A DNA stretch of 60,000 bases from Liolophura sinensis (taxonomy: Eukaryota; Mollusca; Polyplacophora; Chitonida; Chitonidae): contig NC_088302.1 of the NCBI RefSeq assembly GCF_032854445.1, positions 30,599,979 to 30,659,978 on the forward strand, read 5' to 3'. Position 1 is the stretch's first letter. Every line of letters starts with the position of its first letter. Both the position numbers and the translations under genes were made by a program. The notes under the pieces are model-generated. The model searched no databases. It saw nothing but the letters and a program-made list of their open reading frames with translations, and was not told the DNA's origin. Shown piece by piece: positions 45,301 to 57,535 of the stretch.

Positions 45301-48300
45301 CATTGACAGTGTTTATACATGCTCTCTGTATCTTGTGTAAACATTCAGGGTTTTGTTTTGCATCATTAACATCCAGGTTTTTCTGTAGAAAATCCTAACA
45401 AGAAGGTGAAACATTAATTTTTTTTGTGCTTCAAAACTAATTAGCTGACATGCTTACATGTTTAGTCCCATAAACAAAATTTATCAAAACTCACAAAACC
45501 AGGATGAAGTATTCGGCTATTTGAATTGTGGGCAAAATAACAGTAACAGTTTACTACAGCTGTAATTTTACATTGGAAACTCTGGCCAGGTAAATTATTT
45601 CATAGTGTGAATTCCTGTCTGGGTTTCCTTGCCTTCATCAGAAAGCTTCACTGTTTAATTTATGGTGCGTTAATTGCAGGTAATGGTTTTACACATGTAT
45701 ATTCATCTTGTCCCCATGGTCTATTCACATAGACACAGAAGTGAAAATATTGTCTAAATAATGTATGAGTTAATATCAAACTCTGCTTCAGGTCCAAAAT
45801 TTAGGCTTTGTTGACAGTTCACACGTGCTGTGCGGATTGTTTTGTTGTCCGACATACTATAATTTCCTGTCACTATCCACCTCAGTTTTCAAAGCATCGC
45901 CCAATCTTGCTCATTTTCCCCTATACCTTCCCATGTTATCTTTCTCCTTGTCGTCAAATTGCCATTGCCTCATGCGAGTGATGCGGCCCGATAATTATGA
46001 GCTCGAATAAAGTTTGTCTGGATTTGTTACTGGCTTTCTCTAATTCTGAAAATGTAAAGATGTGTGAAAGTTTCATTTGGGATTTGTAAGCAAGTGGATG
46101 GTTACATGTATATATGCAAGACTTCATATGAATTTTATTCAGAATAATCAGTTGTATTGATTTGACCTTGGTACATGTACAAGGCTTCACCATGACAGGG
46201 ATCAGGGTCAATATTAGAGATGTTTCTTCCAGTTTGGACAATATCATGGCCATTTTTGTCTGTTTTGGCTCTGTCTAAGCAGTTCTGCGAACCTTTCCTC
46301 AAAACAGTTCATAATGAATTGAAGTTTCTTTCATGGCTTCATCATAACAAGATAATCATATGGATCAAGTTCAATTTTGGGGATGTTTCATCCATTTTCA
46401 GCAAAAGCAATGTTTCCGAAATGCTTGTGCTATATAGTTGATGTTTCAGTGTACTGTACATGTATGTATATATATATATATATATATAGATATTGGCAAC
46501 ACTTATAGATACTAATCCAATCATTGTGCTAAGCAGAGGTGTGAGTATCTATATCAGCATTTCTGTTACATGGAATAAGGGGAGTTGTCATAGAATATTT
46601 GTTATACTTTGCGTAGGTCCTTGCCACGGTTTGCACTGAATGGCACTCATATTTATAAAGAGTTTGATTATGTAACTAATCATCACTGCGTAAAAAAAAC
46701 CCAGCAGTGTTGATGTTCTACATCAATGCTGTATTTGTACTTGTATGTCTAGGTGATGTATATATATATAGATATATTAAGTTCAGTTCGGTACACAGCT
46801 TTCTGAACTTAAATACCCCAAGCAGTTTAAATGTTTAGACGGAAATATTACTTCCTGGGACTGAGATGGAGTACAGAGATAACAATGGCACTCTAGGTTT
46901 TGATCTGACCTAATCATGTCCGGAATGACTTGAGTGTATTGTTGACAAAAACTCACTTTTCTGAATAGGGGTATTACATCATCCTCATAATTCTGAAATT
47001 TACAACAAATCCTTTTTGATTTATATACTTGGGCATGTATATTGGGTCTAGATGGGGTATGTTGGCTTTGTGGTGAGTTCAGAAACACTGTGAAAGAAAA
47101 TGTATTACAATTGGGAATGCAATCGTTGTAATTTTGAAGCGGATTCACAGGATTAAACGTGTGTGAAACGAATTCACTGTTCATGTGTTGCTCAACTTTT
47201 ATGAAGTCAGTAAAGCTGAGAGATCAGGTGATGCGATAACGAAGATGAACGGACTGACATGAACAGCACTATCGTGTTGGTCAAAATTCCTGTCTGTTAT
47301 GTAATACAAAAGTAGATAAGCATAATTTGTGCGCTTCACGTGTGGATTCATTTCTATAAGGCGTATTGTTCGTGTTTGACAAAACGGTCATAAGCCGTAC
47401 CTGTATCTTTGAACTGTTGAATGTGTATGAAGTCTGTGCAAGTATTTGTACACCTGTTCGCATATCGGTCCAAGTGTGAAAAAAACCTCCACTCCATCAA
47501 TCATTTTATCAACACTCAGAGACATCAGGCTGAATAAACTGAACAACGTAGAAGATCAGATATCAGTTTTTGGGTTTATATCTCTGCTTGTCCATCTGTT
47601 TGATCATCTGTACACCTCAAGGAAATGTTGGCCTGCTCACACAACTTACCAGCAGACTAAGGCATTAGACTGAGATGTTATCTCAACTATGCGTTCGTCC
47701 ATCTGTCTGTCTGTCTGTCTGTCCATTAATTTGTTCATCTGTGTTTTGACATCTTTCCAGCAATCTAAATAAGACATTGGAGAAAGATGAATGTTGAGCA
47801 TCTCTTAATCTGATGTTACATCAGTTCACCTTTCTGTCTTCTTGTCCTTATGTCTGTTCATCTAGGATTGTAAACAACTTACTGAACAGCCATAGTCTTC
47901 AGCCATAAAAAAGGAAGATTGAGGTAATGCTGTTATTTCAGGGACATCTTAAGGCCTTCAGACCAGTAACTGATCCCTATATTAAAAGGGTGCTGAAAAT
48001 CCTCCATTTAGGTGTAGGAATATCCATAAAACTCCTAGCTGTGGCTGTCTTCCACATCTTGAAAGCTTACTTTTTTAAAGTTACATATATATGTGAGTAA
48101 ATTTACCAAAACTTCATGTTAGATCCAAAAACAAGTAGTAACTCTTGGTCTCAGTGATGGGAGAAGTTATGTGATATTTATTAACCGATTGGTTGGTCAA
48201 CCGTACATCCATTCAGTTTGTCACTGTATGTGATGGTGGGCTTATTCATATGCAGTGTTTTATTGCTGATGTCATAATCTTTATGTCTACTCTCTGGCCA

Positions 48301-51300
48301 GTCTAGACAGACCACGCAAGTGTTATGTTCAGCTCTCAGTTTCTGGTGTTCAGACTGTCCAGTTGTGTCCTTCAGTAAACGTTTGAAGGAAGAATTGTCA
48401 GATGTTGTGTAATTCATATTGCATTTTGTCTGCATGTGAATGTTTTCAGGTTATCTATACTGTTCGAATTCATTTACACTCTACATGTATTCCTGTAGTC
48501 CTTATCAGTACACCTTTTGAAGGTTTATCTAGGACTCATATAGTTTGTGATTATGAGTCTCTCTGTTTGTCTGTCCGTCCCTCAGTCTGCCCAAATTCTG
48601 GGTTTTTCATTTGTGGTTGGAAACAGCATCAGTTGTGAAACTGCAAAGGAAAGTGGTGAAATGACCACTATTCTGTTTGCAGGTCCGTCTTTGTGTCTGC
48701 CCATAAGGCCGTAATATTACTCAGGGTTCTACACATATGGTAATTTTGTTAGAAGGGACATGTTCTGTTAGAAAGGAGGTATTCTGTTACCTGTGTTTGA
48801 TCTTGCGTGGAAAAAATAGAATGTGGCAAAGGAAATGGAATGCAGTGTTTAGTTAATGTAAATATGTACCATAGACTATTGGTAAGGTACATGTTTCAGA
48901 TTGATCAACCAAGGCAAATCCCAGCTGGTTTGAAACCAGTCGGCCAATGTCATACTCTCTGTTTGGTATGTCACACAAAGAATGTCCACATGCTGCTCTG
49001 CAGCCAAACTGAGGAATGTGCAGCAGCTCAACCTGTGGGAATGCAGCCAGGTGTCCATGGCAACCTAGTATCTGCTCAGATGGCGGGCTCGCCATTGTCT
49101 GTTATGACAGGGGTCGGAGGTCGGTTATTTGAGTAATGTCAGGGGTGAGGGTTGGCAGGGTGAAGTCAGCCTGTAGTGTACCACAGCTCTGGCCAGCTGA
49201 GGTGTTTTCTTACCTGCTAAACTTTGACATGAATAGTGAAATGGTTTAATGAGAGTGGAGTGGGGGGAAGGCTCAGTTATTCAGGTATGAGAGAGAGGGA
49301 GAGTGGCTGTCGGACCCAGCCACTGGCCAGATAGAGTTGTCATTGGGGCTGTAACCTGAGGGGATTTGACAGGAGGTAGACAGATGCTATTCCAAAGCCA
49401 GCCGACCAGTCAAACTGGTTAATGAAGCTTCTGAAAAACTGGCCTACTTCAAGAACAAAGATGATGACTACGGACATCCTTGTTCATGTTCTCCGTAACT
49501 CACTTTTATCTCTCTCTCTCTTTCTCTGTACTTTTCTCTGTGTGTGTATATAAGTATCAGGGTTGAGTGAGCCCAGAGCCATTGTTACCCCATCCCATTG
49601 TGCTGGCTGAGAGGGACTGGCAGGAGTGCTATGAAATTTGACACCTACATTTCTGTGCTCTATGTGTCTTGTGTGTGTAGGGTCTTAGCAGTGTGTTGGA
49701 CAGGGAGGTCAGTCCGGTCGGGGATCATCCCCCTTGTAAACAGCCCGTGGGACAGCCTGGGCTCCTTAAGACGCCTTTAGCCAGGCCTACCTGATCGCTG
49801 AGATCTACACACTACCATTATCTCCTACATATCGCTATATTGTCTGCTCATCGGCTACAGGAATTTACACAGGTGATTTAGATGTAATCGTTCCTCTGAG
49901 ATTTGTGTTTTGCGCATATAGCTGGCCTTTCTACCACCTGTTGCGGGTACACGTTGTGCTGGTGACATTTGGAGGGTGAGCTTGAGAAATCAGCCGATGA
50001 AACTCGCAGTTTGGCCTTGAAGGATTACCTTGTGATGTGGGTTATGGGTTAACGTTTGATAGGCCGGACTCTCCTGGCAGACAGCTGGCCAGGTGTGGTG
50101 TTATGGTCTTCTTGTAGCGGCTGTGGTGCCTATGTAGCGTTACCCTGGGTACACAGGGTAATCTGACCCCACCTGGAAGGTACGATACCAACAGACGGTG
50201 GGGGCAAGACAGCTTAGGTACATGTATAATCTGTGTTGATCTTGCACAGCTGCACGACTGTGGCTGTTGTCTCTTCTCTGCCGGCACCCCGTCTTTCCAT
50301 GTGCTGCTGATTGTCACCTCGACTGGCTTAATGAGCAAGTATTGATTGTGTGGGGCGGGAGAGCTGGCCAGTCCGTGGCATATACGCAGGGTGTGGGAGG
50401 GAGCTAACTGCTTATGAGGACGTGTACGTGAAAGCTGGCAGAACCCATCTCAACGACTATGTGTAAAGCACAGCCCTTTAGCCAGCAAGTAACAACCGTA
50501 GCATGTCCTGGTGGTGCTTGTCATGTAAATTGAAAGAGACCATGCCACAAGCACGACCATATAACGACAACACGCCCAACGATTCCGGGTTTTCGTACAC
50601 GAGCTGCTACAAGCGACAAAACCGCGGCTACAGTAAGTAGATGCTACATGCGGCATCATTAATATCGGAGGTATAATTACCGATCATTTTTATAATAATA
50701 AATGCCGGGCGTCAATTGTATTGTATTTAGCCGTGATGGTTCAGTGGTGATGGGGAGAAGGTTATGTACGTGTATGTGACTGTTTATTATAAACTGGTGT
50801 CATTATCTGGGGGCAGGAATGCATGATCAGGTAGGCTGATATTGCGGGATAGGTCAGTAAATCCCCCTCGCCTTACCAAGCACGTAGGTAAGGCAAGATA
50901 TGCTCCAGTTGTAGCTCTTGTTGTAGGGCTCTCCGTGAACCTTGTCACTAACAGGGAACTGACCCAGATTGTGGCTAGCTACCAGCATGGCACTCCTACA
51001 CCTACTTTGAGGTACACATGTACATACAGGACAACTGATCACCGCTATGTTGTACACACATTCACCCGGCTGACTGTCGCGTTGACTCGGAATTCTATGT
51101 ACACACAACAACCAGCAAATACGGTAGAAGTCCCAGAAGCACATGGGTAGGCCTTCAGCAGTAGTGTACATGTAACTCCTCACCTATAGCCTGTTTGTGG
51201 GCTAGGATGGCTTGGTTTTGTGCCAGCTAGCACACACGTGCTTAGAAAATTCTTATCCAGCCAGCCTTTACCTGGTCATTATCACTCTTGCTTACCTAGG

Positions 51301-54300
51301 TTAACGAGCCAGAACATGCGATTAAAAAAACCACACACCTGTTCTTGTTGAGTGACAGAAGCTTCTTGAATGTTGGTTAAAAGTTGTTTTTCCTGCTAAT
51401 TCAGATTTTAATTTGTCAAAATAATGTGACAGATTGGTAAAAAGAATATTCTTTTAAGGAAGAAACAAGATTTTTTGCTCATTCATTAAATCCAGTGTAT
51501 TTTTAAGGGAGCAAGGGGCCAAAATATTTGTTCATGGAGAAGACTTAAACTTACATGTATATGTAAATGCCCTCTAATTGTCTCAATTTAAACTTTAGAA
51601 GAAGAATTTTTAGAAACATAAAAAACAGCAATTCTATTAATTACTGTTGTAGGGGGAATAAGTATACAAATAATGTTTGGCTCTAAATACACTTATGTGA
51701 TTGGTGTTTTAACGCCAATCCCAAATTTTTTTCTTAAATACAATAGCAGTTAAGTTTATGAATGGAGATTGGAAATGTTTCCTTTAACGAAATTAAAACC
51801 ATGCATAAATTGCCCAGAAAATTGCGAAATGCAAATTTCATAGGCGAAAAGATTGAGGAATGAAGATTGAAGATTTTGGATTCTCTCTTCAGTAACTAAC
51901 TTAACCAACCTGTATTAGATAGGAATTCTAGATGACTTGTGCTGCGTTCAAATGGCTCTATACTGTATATATATTTTTCTCTTGAGGTAAATACAGGAGA
52001 ATTTTTGTGATTTTTTTTCCATGTAATTTTTTGTCAATGTAATTTATTTCACTTTAAACTTTAAATGATCATTTACATAAAGTCCGAATCCACCTTAAAG
52101 TGGTAATTCTTTCATCATTTTGGACTACATCATACTTCCTTGTCATAAGTTGCTGATAACTCTCATTTCAAAGATACCTTTGCTCTTTATAAATAAATGT
52201 TTTAAAAGACCAACAAAAAAAAATTACACACGCAACCTAGATAAAATAACCAACATGTCTGTAAATGAAATTTAAGAATTAATGTTGGTTACGACGTCCT
52301 TCTATAGTTCTCCAATTTTACATGTAGCTTACAGGTTGCACCTCTAATTCTGTACCCATGCAAGTTCTCAATGAACATTTGTAAGTCTAATTCATTGTGG
52401 AAGACTTGAAGGAAGCAGGAAACAGAAGCATTCCTGGGGAGTGAAAATACGCGGGTAAACATGTGAAGTATGTTAAAGTGGTTATATGGATCCCGTTATG
52501 TAGCATAAAATTGCAAGCCAGTTCTCCCATCGCTGACCATATGGTATTAATTGGCCTCTGGCCGCAGGGCAAGTAAGAATTTATTCTCAGTCAGGCTAGT
52601 CCATAGAAAAGGTCATTCAAGCCCAAAGTTAAAAGCCAGCTTTCCTCACATTTAACCACTGATTGCCCTGGAAGTAGCAGTCGTAGGTATGCGCAGGTTC
52701 TGATGCGATTTGACGGACAGCGTTTATGGCACCTATGCCACGGCAAAGAGGTATTACAACTTCCACGAAATGTGTAGATGGTATCTGCAATTGGCAGTGC
52801 TGGGTTGTCAAGTGTTTACTGTTGAATGATGGGTGGGACCTGTAAAATATTATTTGTACGCCCTAATTTTTTTCCCTTTACATGTATAATAACATGGTTA
52901 TGACTGCTATTATAGAGACTGGATTATAAAAAAGATTTTCTTTTTTTAAAGAATTTTCAGCACTGTTAGAATTATGTGTATTTTATTAACTTTGACATAA
53001 AAGGAAAGTGTAAAAGATATGAAAAACATGTTCAAGTGCTTACATGTGTTAAATTGGGTGATAAAATAGATCAACCAATATTTTAGCTTGATGTTGTGGG
53101 TACACATGCGAATATATAATTGGGGTCTATATCTACGTTTAACACTTACAGTAATTATTTATTTTATCATTTTGCATTTTACTTGAGAATGTTTCATCTC
53201 TATGATGTTAGTCTAGTTTGTGGGTGTAGAAAAGTGAACAACTCAATTAAGCTAGGCAAAAGAGTTGTAAGATTTCATGTGGCATAAAACATTTTTGTTC
53301 ATAAGGCCAGTGCTAGGGTCTGAATTTGCCATATGATGAAGTTTCTCCATGAGAAAAAATTGATGGAATGGATGCTCAAATCTGTATCTCTGTATTTCAT
53401 TTGCTTCTATTAGCTGCGTTCAAGTCCAGCTCATGCTGGCTTCCTCTCCAGTCGTACGTGGGAAGGTCTGTCAGCAACCTGCGGATGGTCGTGGGTTTCC
53501 CCCGGACTCTGCCCGGTTTCCCCCCACCATAATGCTGGCCGCCATCATATAAGTGAAATATTCTTGAGCACGGCGTAAAACACCAATCAAATAAATAAAT
53601 AAATCTGTTAGCTGCTTCATACATGAAGAACTGTAGGAAAAAAAATAATAAAAGTCAGAAGGCAGCTTAATGATGAAAGGGCAAGAATATCCCTGTCTGC
53701 ATCTAAAAAATGCATCTAAATACAGTGATTAAATTCAGCACAGCATCTGATGAAATCTCGGCCGATCTACATTTGACAGCAGGGTTAGTGTGGTAAAGCC
53801 CTGCATCTGGCCGCCACACAAACCTCTGGTTCACTGAAGTGTTTAGTCTGCACTGACTACTCTATAGGGTCATCCTGCAGGCTGCCCTATCTGTTATATT
53901 TATCATGCCCGAATAAGCAATTAATGAAGTTGAACTGAAGTGCACTTGAACTGGGGTGCCTATATAAAGCCCATCAACCAAATCTCTGCATGGGGGATTT
54001 TTGTGTGTGTGTACAAGTGTGCATGCGATCCCATTAGAAGTGGAAATTAGGGAAAAATTGATAAGGCTGATGTTTACCTGGGTGGTTATTGATGCCCAGT
54101 ACTTACACATGAAAGCTTAGCTTCTTTAACCTGTACTATAATACATGTATGCTCACTTGCTCACCAGGTAGTCATGGCTGTTGGTTTATTGATGGTCAGC
54201 GATTGTTCAGATTTTATCAGTGACTGTCTGCTCATCAGTCATGATAAAATACCCGCATATCGTTGTCCTTAATGCTGAGACACCTGTCCAGGTGAAGAAG

Positions 54301-56103
54301 TTTGACCTCATTAATTTGCATATTGTTTGACCTTAGGAAGAGTTAAGCTGTAGTGCTTTGAACTTTGGTTTTTAGAATGAACAAGCCAATGAATCTGATT
54401 GGCAGATATATCTCTTTATATATATATATATATTTATATGTATAAAACTGCTTTGAGTTGGTTTTTCTTTTTTTTCTTTTCTTTTTTGGGCTTTTTGGCT
54501 GTCAGTCAAAGTATTGAAGCTGACGAAGAAAGCTGATTGCTCAGGGATTACACTTCAATGAAATTGTGGCGATGTGACTTTGAAGAAAATTACATGTTTC
54601 AAAATTGAATTTTCCTTTCATGTTGTTGAACAAGTTTTTCCTCACATCTTAAAAAAGGACCTCTAAAAGTGTGTCCTTCTCTCTGATGTTTTAAAGCCAA
54701 TAAAGTTCTTGCATAAAACAGGACTTGTGCACTTTACCTTAAATATAGATACATGCATATAAAGGAGGCATTCAAACTAGTATCTCAGCTCCTTTTCATG
54801 TTAACTATTATCTCAGAATTTATGCTTTTATGATGCTGACATGCCTTTTGAAGATGAACAAGGCAATTAAGACTAAACCACAGGGAAAAAAGAGACCACA
54901 GTTGTTTTGGTGTAAGACTGTCTTTGTTATGCATTCCGTGACTGGGTAGTTTGTCAGTTCATGTCGTTAGCCCACTTACTCTAGGCTAATACAGGTGTAA
55001 ACATGTACCTAAAGCCTCACATTCCTGTACTGAGTCGTTGATACCTATCGTCAGAACAAGGGGACCTCGGGCCACTGCACAGGTCCTCTGTTGCATAAAT
55101 GAGTGTTGCTATTAAAAATGGGATGCAGTACTGCTGCAGGCTCTCACTGAGGTATTGTTTCTGTGCCTGATGGCTGTGATAAACTAATTACAGTGTGTTT
55201 CAGGCGCAAGTTAGCGCACTCAAGGTCTGAAATTGCGTGTGTTTGCCTGCGAGTGTCCCATTAGTAATCAGATGAGAGTCATTAACTGGCAAAGCCTTAA
55301 CGAGATTCACCTATGGCAGGTGGTAGGACAGGCCCCATTTGTGGTGTGTTCTGATACCCACAGTTTTATAGACCTCGCTTCCTGGGAAACTTTTTATGAT
55401 CATCAAAATACTTTAATTATGATGTTTCGCTAATTTACCTTACTCTATTTAACGTCCTAATTGATGTAATTTCCCGGAACTGGCAAATACTTTTTTTCCA
55501 AGCATAAGTACTCCTATGCAATTTGTCTTTTTTGTTTGCTGACTTTTTTTTTGTAGCATGGTGCAATTTGACAAATTAACATTACAAAAATGTATTTATT
55601 CAGTGGTGTTTATGTATATTTTGACAAACAGTAAAATTACTGCACATCCTAACAATATTCTAAAATATCTCCTGTAAACGAAAAGCAGATATAAAAAGTC
55701 AGCAAAATCCCCATAATTTGAGTAAATTCTTCAGTACTTGTATATTTTATGTGTAATATACTTTGCTTGTGTGCTGTGTGTGTATTAAAAATCTATTACT
55801 ATAATTATGTGTAACATTATTTAGATTTAATGGCGGGCAGATTTTATGATCTGCTTATTTGACACAGAAAAATGTTTTCATTTGTGATTTGTGGCAGATG
55901 CCTTTTCTTTGATATCCAGTAAAAGTTGCTTTATTGAAATGGTGTTCAATTTTTTTTTAAAAAAATTTGGAATTGGATTGATTGTTTTTGTATGATATTT
56001 TCATCCATATTTATATTCTTGTGCGTTGCAGAATTAGAAGCCTCAGAAGCTTGCACTTGGCTGAGGGCCGCTGGTTTTCCCCAGTATGCACAACTCTATG
56101 AAG
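35286..56103 (+). CDS. DLC1/STARD13-family Rho GTPase-activating protein, 5' part (N-terminus and start of SAM domain)
   Basis: The window holds exons 35286-36347, 37807-37843 and 56032-56103, which join in phase to give about 390 residues; an alternative first exon lies at 43605-43743. The exon at 56032 encodes ELEASEACTWLRAAGFPQYA then QLYE, an almost perfect match to the start of the SAM domain of DLC1, STARD13 and STARD8 (EAKEACDWLRA-GFPQYAQLYE). In this family SAM is followed by a Ser-rich linker, a RhoGAP domain with an arginine finger and a START domain; these must lie beyond 60,000. The proteins act at focal adhesions and inactivate RhoA-type GTPases. Vertebrates have three paralogues; I would not choose between them, as an invertebrate normally has one. 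Family identity is sure; exon linkage rests on splice phase only. Confidence 0.85.
36348..37806. other. intron of the DLC1-like gene, no other feature
   Basis: Apart from the G-rich tract near its start this is AT-rich unique sequence. The acceptor end has a clear pyrimidine stretch. Confidence 0.6.
36414..36457 (+). repeat. G-rich tract able to form a G-quadruplex, just inside the intron
   Basis: Runs of 4 to 11 G separated by single bases or short spacers (GGGGGGTAGGATGGGG, GGGGGGTGGGG). It lies 67-110 nt downstream of the donor at 36347 on the sense strand, so it would also be present in the pre-mRNA. Confidence 0.8.
37807..37843 (+). CDS. DLC1-like gene, 37-nt exon
   Basis: Lies between a good acceptor (TCTTCTATCTACAG) and a good donor (AGCAG|gtaagc). 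In phase after the large exon it encodes GQNLRGRKRDQA plus one base, which completes a Glu codon with the SAM exon. The RGRKR cluster is basic. It is short, so the call rests on splice sites and phase. Confidence 0.6.
37920..38138. mobile_element. MITE family M, decayed copy
   Basis: Begins GTAATTCTCCAACCTTTTC and ends AAAAGGTTGATGATTTAC, which are inverted relatives of each other. The length of 219 bp is close to the 216 bp of the copy at 57320. The interior has diverged. Confidence 0.6.
39359..39612. mobile_element. MITE family M copy carrying a nested SINE-tail fragment
   Basis: Starts ATAATTCCTCAACCTTTTCG, contains TTAATTTGATTTTGGAGAC and ACACAGAATAATGC, and ends GCAAAAAGGTTTGAGAATTACG. 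Between about 39450 and 39525 it has GAGTGATTAATGCTTAACGC, CACATTGGCAATACTGCAGC and CATATTGTGG, resembling the tail of a SINE of the family B type in minus orientation and absent from the other copies. Confidence 0.7.
43605..43743 (+). CDS. candidate alternative first coding exon of the DLC1-like gene
   Basis: The first ATG after an in-frame TAA at 43560 opens 46 codons (MRNPFSRMTFLNPNHSWTRS, FSARVRGFRKGSFDRDVGAK, RRRRLK) and stops at CTCAAAG|gtaaac in phase 1, exactly the phase needed to join the SAM exon at 56032. It cannot follow the 37-nt exon in frame if the acceptor is at the AAAAG before the ATG: that would create an immediate stop. So it behaves as an alternative start. Vertebrate DLC1 and STARD13 also have short isoforms with their own first exon before SAM. 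The peptide is very basic. No transcript evidence. Confidence 0.55.
46467..46490. repeat. TA microsatellite
   Basis: An uninterrupted TA run following ACATGTATG. Confidence 0.95.
47702..47723. repeat. CTGT microsatellite
   Basis: About five TCTG units. The flanking sequence has several spaced TCTGTCTG and GTCCATCTG words, suggesting an older, larger repeat. Confidence 0.9.
51780..51868. mobile_element. decayed end of MITE family M
   Basis: CATGCATAAATTGCCCAGAA, then CAAATTTCATAGGCGAAAAG and ATTGAGGAATGAAG, follow the half copy at 32258 with changes. Only one end is recognisable. Confidence 0.4.
53418..53604 (+). mobile_element. SINE family A, 5'-truncated, with target-site duplication
   Basis: Starts at the B box (GTTCAAGTCCAGCTCATGCT) and runs to the (AAAT)n tail. 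The flanks CTATTAGCTGC (53407-53417) and CTGTTAGCTGC (53605-53615) differ at one base. Confidence 0.92.
56032..56103 (+). CDS. DLC1-like gene, first SAM-domain exon
   Basis: A 72-nt exon with acceptor CGTTGCAG and donor GAAG|gtatgt, phase 1 at both ends. It encodes (E)LEASEACTWLRAAGFPQYA then QLYE, the N-terminal helices of the family's SAM domain; WLRA-GFPQYAQLYE is diagnostic. The following SAM exon is not visible before 60,000. Confidence 0.93.
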
Positions 56104-56139
56104 GTATGTCAAATTTCTGATTTATACATGGTAAAATCA

Positions 56140-56520
56140 CAAGCATAAACCCGTACCGCTGATCCAGATCACAAACCCATACCACTGATCCAGATCACAA
56201 ACTGTTAGCACTGATCCAGATCACAAACCCATACCACTGACCCAGATCACAAACTGTTACCACTGATCCAAACCACAAACACATACCACCGACCCATACT
56301 ACTGACCCAGATCATAAACTTCTAGCACTGATCCAGATCACAACCCATACCACCGATCAAGATCACAAACCCGTACCACTGATCCAGATCACAAACCCAT
56401 ACTGGTGACCCAGATCACAAATCTGAACCATTGAACCAGATTACAAACCCATACAACTGATGCAAATCACAAACCCGTACCACTGATCCAGATCACAAAC
56501 CTGTACCACTGATCCATGCC
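56140..56520. repeat. 26-bp minisatellite just downstream of the SAM exon
   Basis: About 14 units of ACTGATCCAGATCACAAACC plus CATACC or GTACC variants, with scattered substitutions and shorter units. It begins some 40 bp after the donor of the SAM exon. Confidence 0.92.
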
Positions 56521-57319
56521 ACTTATTTAAGCCAGTGCATTATACAGCTTTGTGTGTTAAACATGGAAGCTAGCATTGTTTTAGCAGCCAGCTGTTGTGG
56601 TAACTGTGAACTTAGAGAAATTCCATGGTGTGGGGAATTTTGAAAGTGATATTTTTGTCCCAAAGTGTACTCCAATCCCAATGTAAAAAAGTCTTTTTAT
56701 GATGAACCATTTGGTGTGGGAGAAAGTGTTTTTTATTAATTGCCACTCCAGTCTTCTCTACTACTAACCGAGAGATGTATATTTTGGGAGGTCTGGTGAC
56801 TGATGACTGCCTCAGTGTTGGTTGGCTAAGGAACATGGTGTGTTTTAGATCAGATGAGGCCCCCCTAACCCACAGCCCTGTGTGTTTGTTATCAGGGTGG
56901 GACGTCTACCCAGTGTCACAGCAATGAGAAATCTAACACATGGCCAATCAACCTAATTGGCAACACTGGAACTATGTCAGCCATTTTGAGCCAGTGGCTC
57001 AAGTAATCTACACAGCATTCCACAGTCAATGCCGTTATTCCAGGCTTTTGATCAGATTTTGCTTTGTGTGTTTGTTAAATCTGTTGTGTAGAGAAGATTG
57101 TCATGACGAGAGAGAGAGAGACTTAATTGGTTGGAATTTGGTCAGAACTTAGTTGTAGACTTTTACTTGTTCTAAGATAACACCACCTAACAAAATTAGG
57201 GCCTTTTTAGCAAAAAATTTTTCAGATAAAGTCCAAAATATTTGATTTTCTTCACAAAACAAAATATTTGAAGACGCTCAAACTTGGGTGAAGTTGTTCT
57301 ACCACAGCAGAGAATCAGT

Positions 57320-57535
57320 ACCCTAATTCGTCAACCTTTTTGGGTATGAAACAGCAACTTTCAGCGCAATTTATCACATTTTTCATGTGCTATTAGAGAC
57401 AAAACTACGTTGGTTGAGTGGGCCAGCCTCAGGGCTTTATGAAAGTATGATTTTATTAGTATTCACAGAATAATGCCTCCAGAATGTGCTTGAAAAAACA
57501 CCTTGCAAGCATGCAAAAAGGTTGAAGAATTACGG
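57320..57535. mobile_element. MITE family M, most complete copy (216 bp)
   Basis: Begins ACCCTAATTCGTCAACCTTT, contains GCTATTAGAGACAAAACTAC, GGGCTTTATGAAAG and CACAGAATAATGCC, and ends CAAAAAGGTTGAAGAATTACGG. The ends are inverted repeats of about 20 bp with a few mismatches. It has no coding capacity. Confidence 0.82.

Larger units (their letters stand above)
43744..56031. other. 12-kb intron of the DLC1-like gene, no exon recognised
   Basis: Contains a TA microsatellite (46467-46490), a CTGT run (47702-47723), a CT-rich run (49507-49527), another TA run (54416-54433), a decayed MITE M end (about 51780-51868) and a SINE A copy at 53418. I found no frame with SAM, RhoGAP or START similarity. 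Confidence 0.55.

Noticed and set aside
48807-49136. A 109-codon plus-strand frame with several Cys and His residues.
   Set aside because: Cys/His spacing fits no zinc-binding pattern I know, and no good splice sites in a usable phase flank it.
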